A stretch of 9,740 bases of DNA from the NCBI GenBank assembly GCA_044238735.1, contig JBIICS010000108.1:1-9740 (forward strand), read 5' to 3'. This stretch comes from JBIICS01 sp044238735 (GTDB taxonomy: Bacteria; Bacteroidota; Bacteroidia; UBA4408). A program made the translations under genes and the position numbers. A model generated the notes under the pieces. It was not told where the DNA came from and made no database searches. It saw nothing but the letters and a program-made list of their open reading frames with translations. This document shows, in pieces, positions 9,101-9,740 of this stretch; position 1 is the stretch's first letter; the number at the start of each line of letters is the position of its first letter.

Positions 9101-9492
9101 TTTTCGGTGAGCGCATTAGCATAAGTTACTAAAATACAAGGCTTGGGATTTGTATTTATTTTATTCAGCACTTCTGCTCTTTGCAAAATATTAGCATTGT
9201 CGGTTTCTAAAATCTGATAAGGTTTTTTATAAGAAGATGGAAAAAAATAAACTTTTTGTTCTCCTGTAATACTTTGCAAATCGTTTAAATGGTAAGCTGC
9301 TTCCTCTTTATCATTAAACACCATTAAAATAAAATGATGATGTGCTTGAAACAATGAATTTACCAAAAACGACTTTCCAGCACCAATTAAGCCATTCCAC
9401 AACAAATGATTACCCTCAGAATTAAATAATTCAGCGGCTTTAGTCAATACAGGATGGGCAGAAAAACGTTCTGCAATAAAATTCAAATCCAT
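6139..9492 (-). CDS. mfd: Transcription-repair coupling factor Mfd
   Basis: This 1117-residue dsDNA translocase displaces RNA polymerase stalled at lesions and recruits UvrA for nucleotide excision repair. It is full length (E. coli 1148). Domains in order: UvrB-like D1a/D2/D1b at about 1-345, including 'GQFAVRGGLVDIF' 175-187 in the UvrA-contacting module; a less conserved D3-like part to about 435; the RNA polymerase interaction domain at about 438-496 ('HIDHGVGRY' 448-456); the RecG-like translocase with Walker A GFGKTE 594-599, Walker B DEEQ 692-695, 'TATPIPRTL' 718-726, 'TTIIESGLDIP' 831-841 and 'GRVGRS' 864-869; the TRG region 901-930 with 'DIRGAGN' and 'EQSG'; and the C-terminal regulatory D7 domain, about 975-1117. 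Oddity: residues 34-41, GLIGAGKS, form an intact P-loop where E. coli Mfd is degenerate. It is first in an operon with the acyltransferase (ATGA overlap) and divergent from the gene at 9540. Confidence 0.98.
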   Translation of the reverse strand: MDLNFIAERFSAHPVLTKAAELFNSEGNHLLWNGLIGAGKSFLVNSLFQAHHHFILMVFNDKEEAAYHLNDLQSITGEQKVYFFPSSYKKPYQILETDNANILQRAEVLNKINTNPKPCILVTYANALTEKVVTKSNLAKNTLQIKAGDKLNIDFIIDVLLEYQFERVDFVSEPGQFAVRGGLVDIFSFSYEEPYRIEFFGDEVESIRAFDAGTQLSTSTMSKINIIPNVQGKILEESRESVFEFLPSNTIYVFSDISETLKIINKEFEKASSIYSEEVEHQLIKQLSPDELFVDGNRVLDFLNKVNTLEFSKKSVFEQFSEFNFKQQPQPSFNKNFDLLIHNLFENSKNSVYNVLFTDSAKQGERLFKIIEDLTVKNNFIQKPEYITIHSSIHEGFIDSDIQLACYTDHQIFERYHRFRLKEGFQKNKQALTIKELHSLQPGDFVTHIDHGVGRYGGLEKMEVNGKQQEAIRIIYKDNDVLYVSIHSLHRIAKFSGSDSNPPKLNKLGSQAWSNLRQKTKKQVKDIAKELIALYAKRKASPGFACNPDTYLQHELEASFIYEDTRDQLRATNDVKKDLEKPYPMDRLICGDVGFGKTEVAIRAAFKLVAEGKQVAVLVPTTILASQHYKTFSNRLKDLPCKVDYLNRFKSSKSEKQTLEELASGKIDIIIGTHRLVSKDVKFKDLGLLIIDEEQKFGVAVKDKLKEFKVNVDCLTLTATPIPRTLQFSLLGARDLSVISTPPPNRYPVQTEVHEFKDEIIRDAISYELQRGGQVFVIHNRVQNILEIAGMIQRLVPDARIGVGHGQMEGKKLENVMLNFIEGELDVLVATTIIESGLDIPNANTIIINRAENFGLSDLHQMRGRVGRSNKKAFCFLLTAPATVLTNDARKRLKTLEEFSDLGSGFNIAMKDMDIRGAGNMLGAEQSGFINEIGYETYQKILEEAIFELKETEFADLYADEIKTESKFVRDCIIDTDFELLFPDSYIENLTERLILYKELDDIKEEEDLQKFRINLIDRFGKLPDASEELINLIRLKWLAEKLGFEKLIMKNNRFIGYLVANQNSGYYQTEWFTRILKRVQKDRNFKIKENNNKPSVLIDNIKSVNQLLNIFTELAE

Positions 9493-9497
9493 TTATG

Positions 9498-9505
9498 CAA
9501 AATTA
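9498..9505 (-). promoter_or_regulatory. Candidate -7 promoter element for mfd operon
   Basis: On the minus strand TAATTTTG is an exact match to the Bacteroidota TAnnTTTG -7 consensus and ends 5 bases before the mfd ATG. No convincing TTTG -33 box is found in the rest of the 47-base intergenic space. If used, the mRNA would be leaderless or nearly so. Confidence 0.4.
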
Positions 9506-9527
9506 CCATTTTAAACTATGTAATGCT

Positions 9528-9535
9528 TAATTTAG
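9528..9535 (+). promoter_or_regulatory. Weak candidate -7 element for the right-edge gene
   Basis: TAATTTAG differs from TAnnTTTG at one fixed position and ends 4 bases before the ATG at 9540. A clear -33 box is missing. Support is mainly positional: the gene is divergent from mfd, so a promoter must lie in or overlap this short gap. Confidence 0.25.
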
Positions 9536-9539
9536 GCTT

Positions 9540-9740
9540 ATGAAATGGTGGATTATAACTTTACTTTTATTAAAAACCTTAAAGTGTCTTTCACAAAAGG
9601 AAGATTATGCCTGGTGGAACCGTAAACATAATTGGGACGGTAAAACTCTTTGGACCGAATACATTACTACATCTCCCGGATTAATGGGACCCAATGCATT
9701 ACCAGTTGCTGATGTTAGGGGTGGAATAATTAGCGACAGC
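9540..9740 (+). CDS. Secreted protein of unknown function, 3'-partial
   Basis: An ATG at 9540 opens a frame of 67 codons that continues past the window end. The N-terminus is a signal peptide: Lys2, hydrophobic core Trp3-Leu11, and a probable SPase I site Cys16-Leu-Ser18 before Gln19. The Cys is not in a lipobox, so a lipoprotein is unlikely. The mature part is rich in Trp ('AWWNRKHNWDG' at 24-34) and then 'SPGLMGPNALPV' at 45-56. These two motifs resemble, from memory only, a conserved Bacteroidota exported protein family without known function. The coding look (signal peptide directly followed by an unbroken, Trp/Gly/Pro-containing frame) argues against chance. It is divergent from mfd with 47 bases between starts. 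I cannot assign a role. Confidence 0.75.
   Translation, partial: MKWWIITLLLLKTLKCLSQKEDYAWWNRKHNWDGKTLWTEYITTSPGLMGPNALPVADVRGGIISDS

Overview
This window looks like a chromosomal segment of an AT-rich member of the Bacteroidota, probably a flavobacterium-like lineage; by eye roughly a third of the bases are G+C. The evidence is a TPR protein followed by a plug-less beta-barrel outer membrane protein of a type common in that phylum, signal peptides ending in the 'FSQ/LSQ' style typical there, promoter-like TAnnTTTG (-7) motifs instead of a TATAAT box, and mostly absent Shine-Dalgarno sequences. No tRNA, rRNA, insertion sequence, prophage, CRISPR array or integration scar was found. The region reads as vertically inherited core and envelope DNA.

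Layout, left to right. (1) Positions 1-4015, plus strand: the 3' part of a large tetratricopeptide-repeat (TPR) protein, cut by the left window edge, whose stop overlaps the start of a complete outer-membrane beta-barrel protein. The two form a translationally coupled pair. (2) Positions 4023-5003, minus strand: a membrane fatty acid desaturase with three histidine boxes, whose stop lies only 7 bases from that of the barrel gene (convergent). (3) An AT-rich, gene-free gap of about 250 bases. (4) Positions 5258-9492, minus strand: mfd (transcription-repair coupling factor) followed, with a 4-base ATGA overlap, by an LpxL/HtrB-family lipid A acyltransferase. (5) A 47-base divergent intergenic region, then at 9540 the first 67 codons of a secreted protein running off the right edge.

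Themes. Apart from mfd, everything concerns the cell envelope: a periplasmic TPR scaffold with a barrel partner, acyl-chain desaturation, secondary acylation of lipid A and an exported protein. mfd recruits UvrA to RNA polymerase stalled at DNA damage and is the odd partner in its operon. No new defence or mobile system is visible. The items most worth a second look are the functionally obscure TPR-barrel pair, an apparently intact Walker A (P-loop) in the normally degenerate UvrB-like N-terminus of Mfd, TAnnTTTG-like elements lying only 4-8 bases upstream of three start codons, and the coupling of a DNA-repair gene to a lipid A gene.
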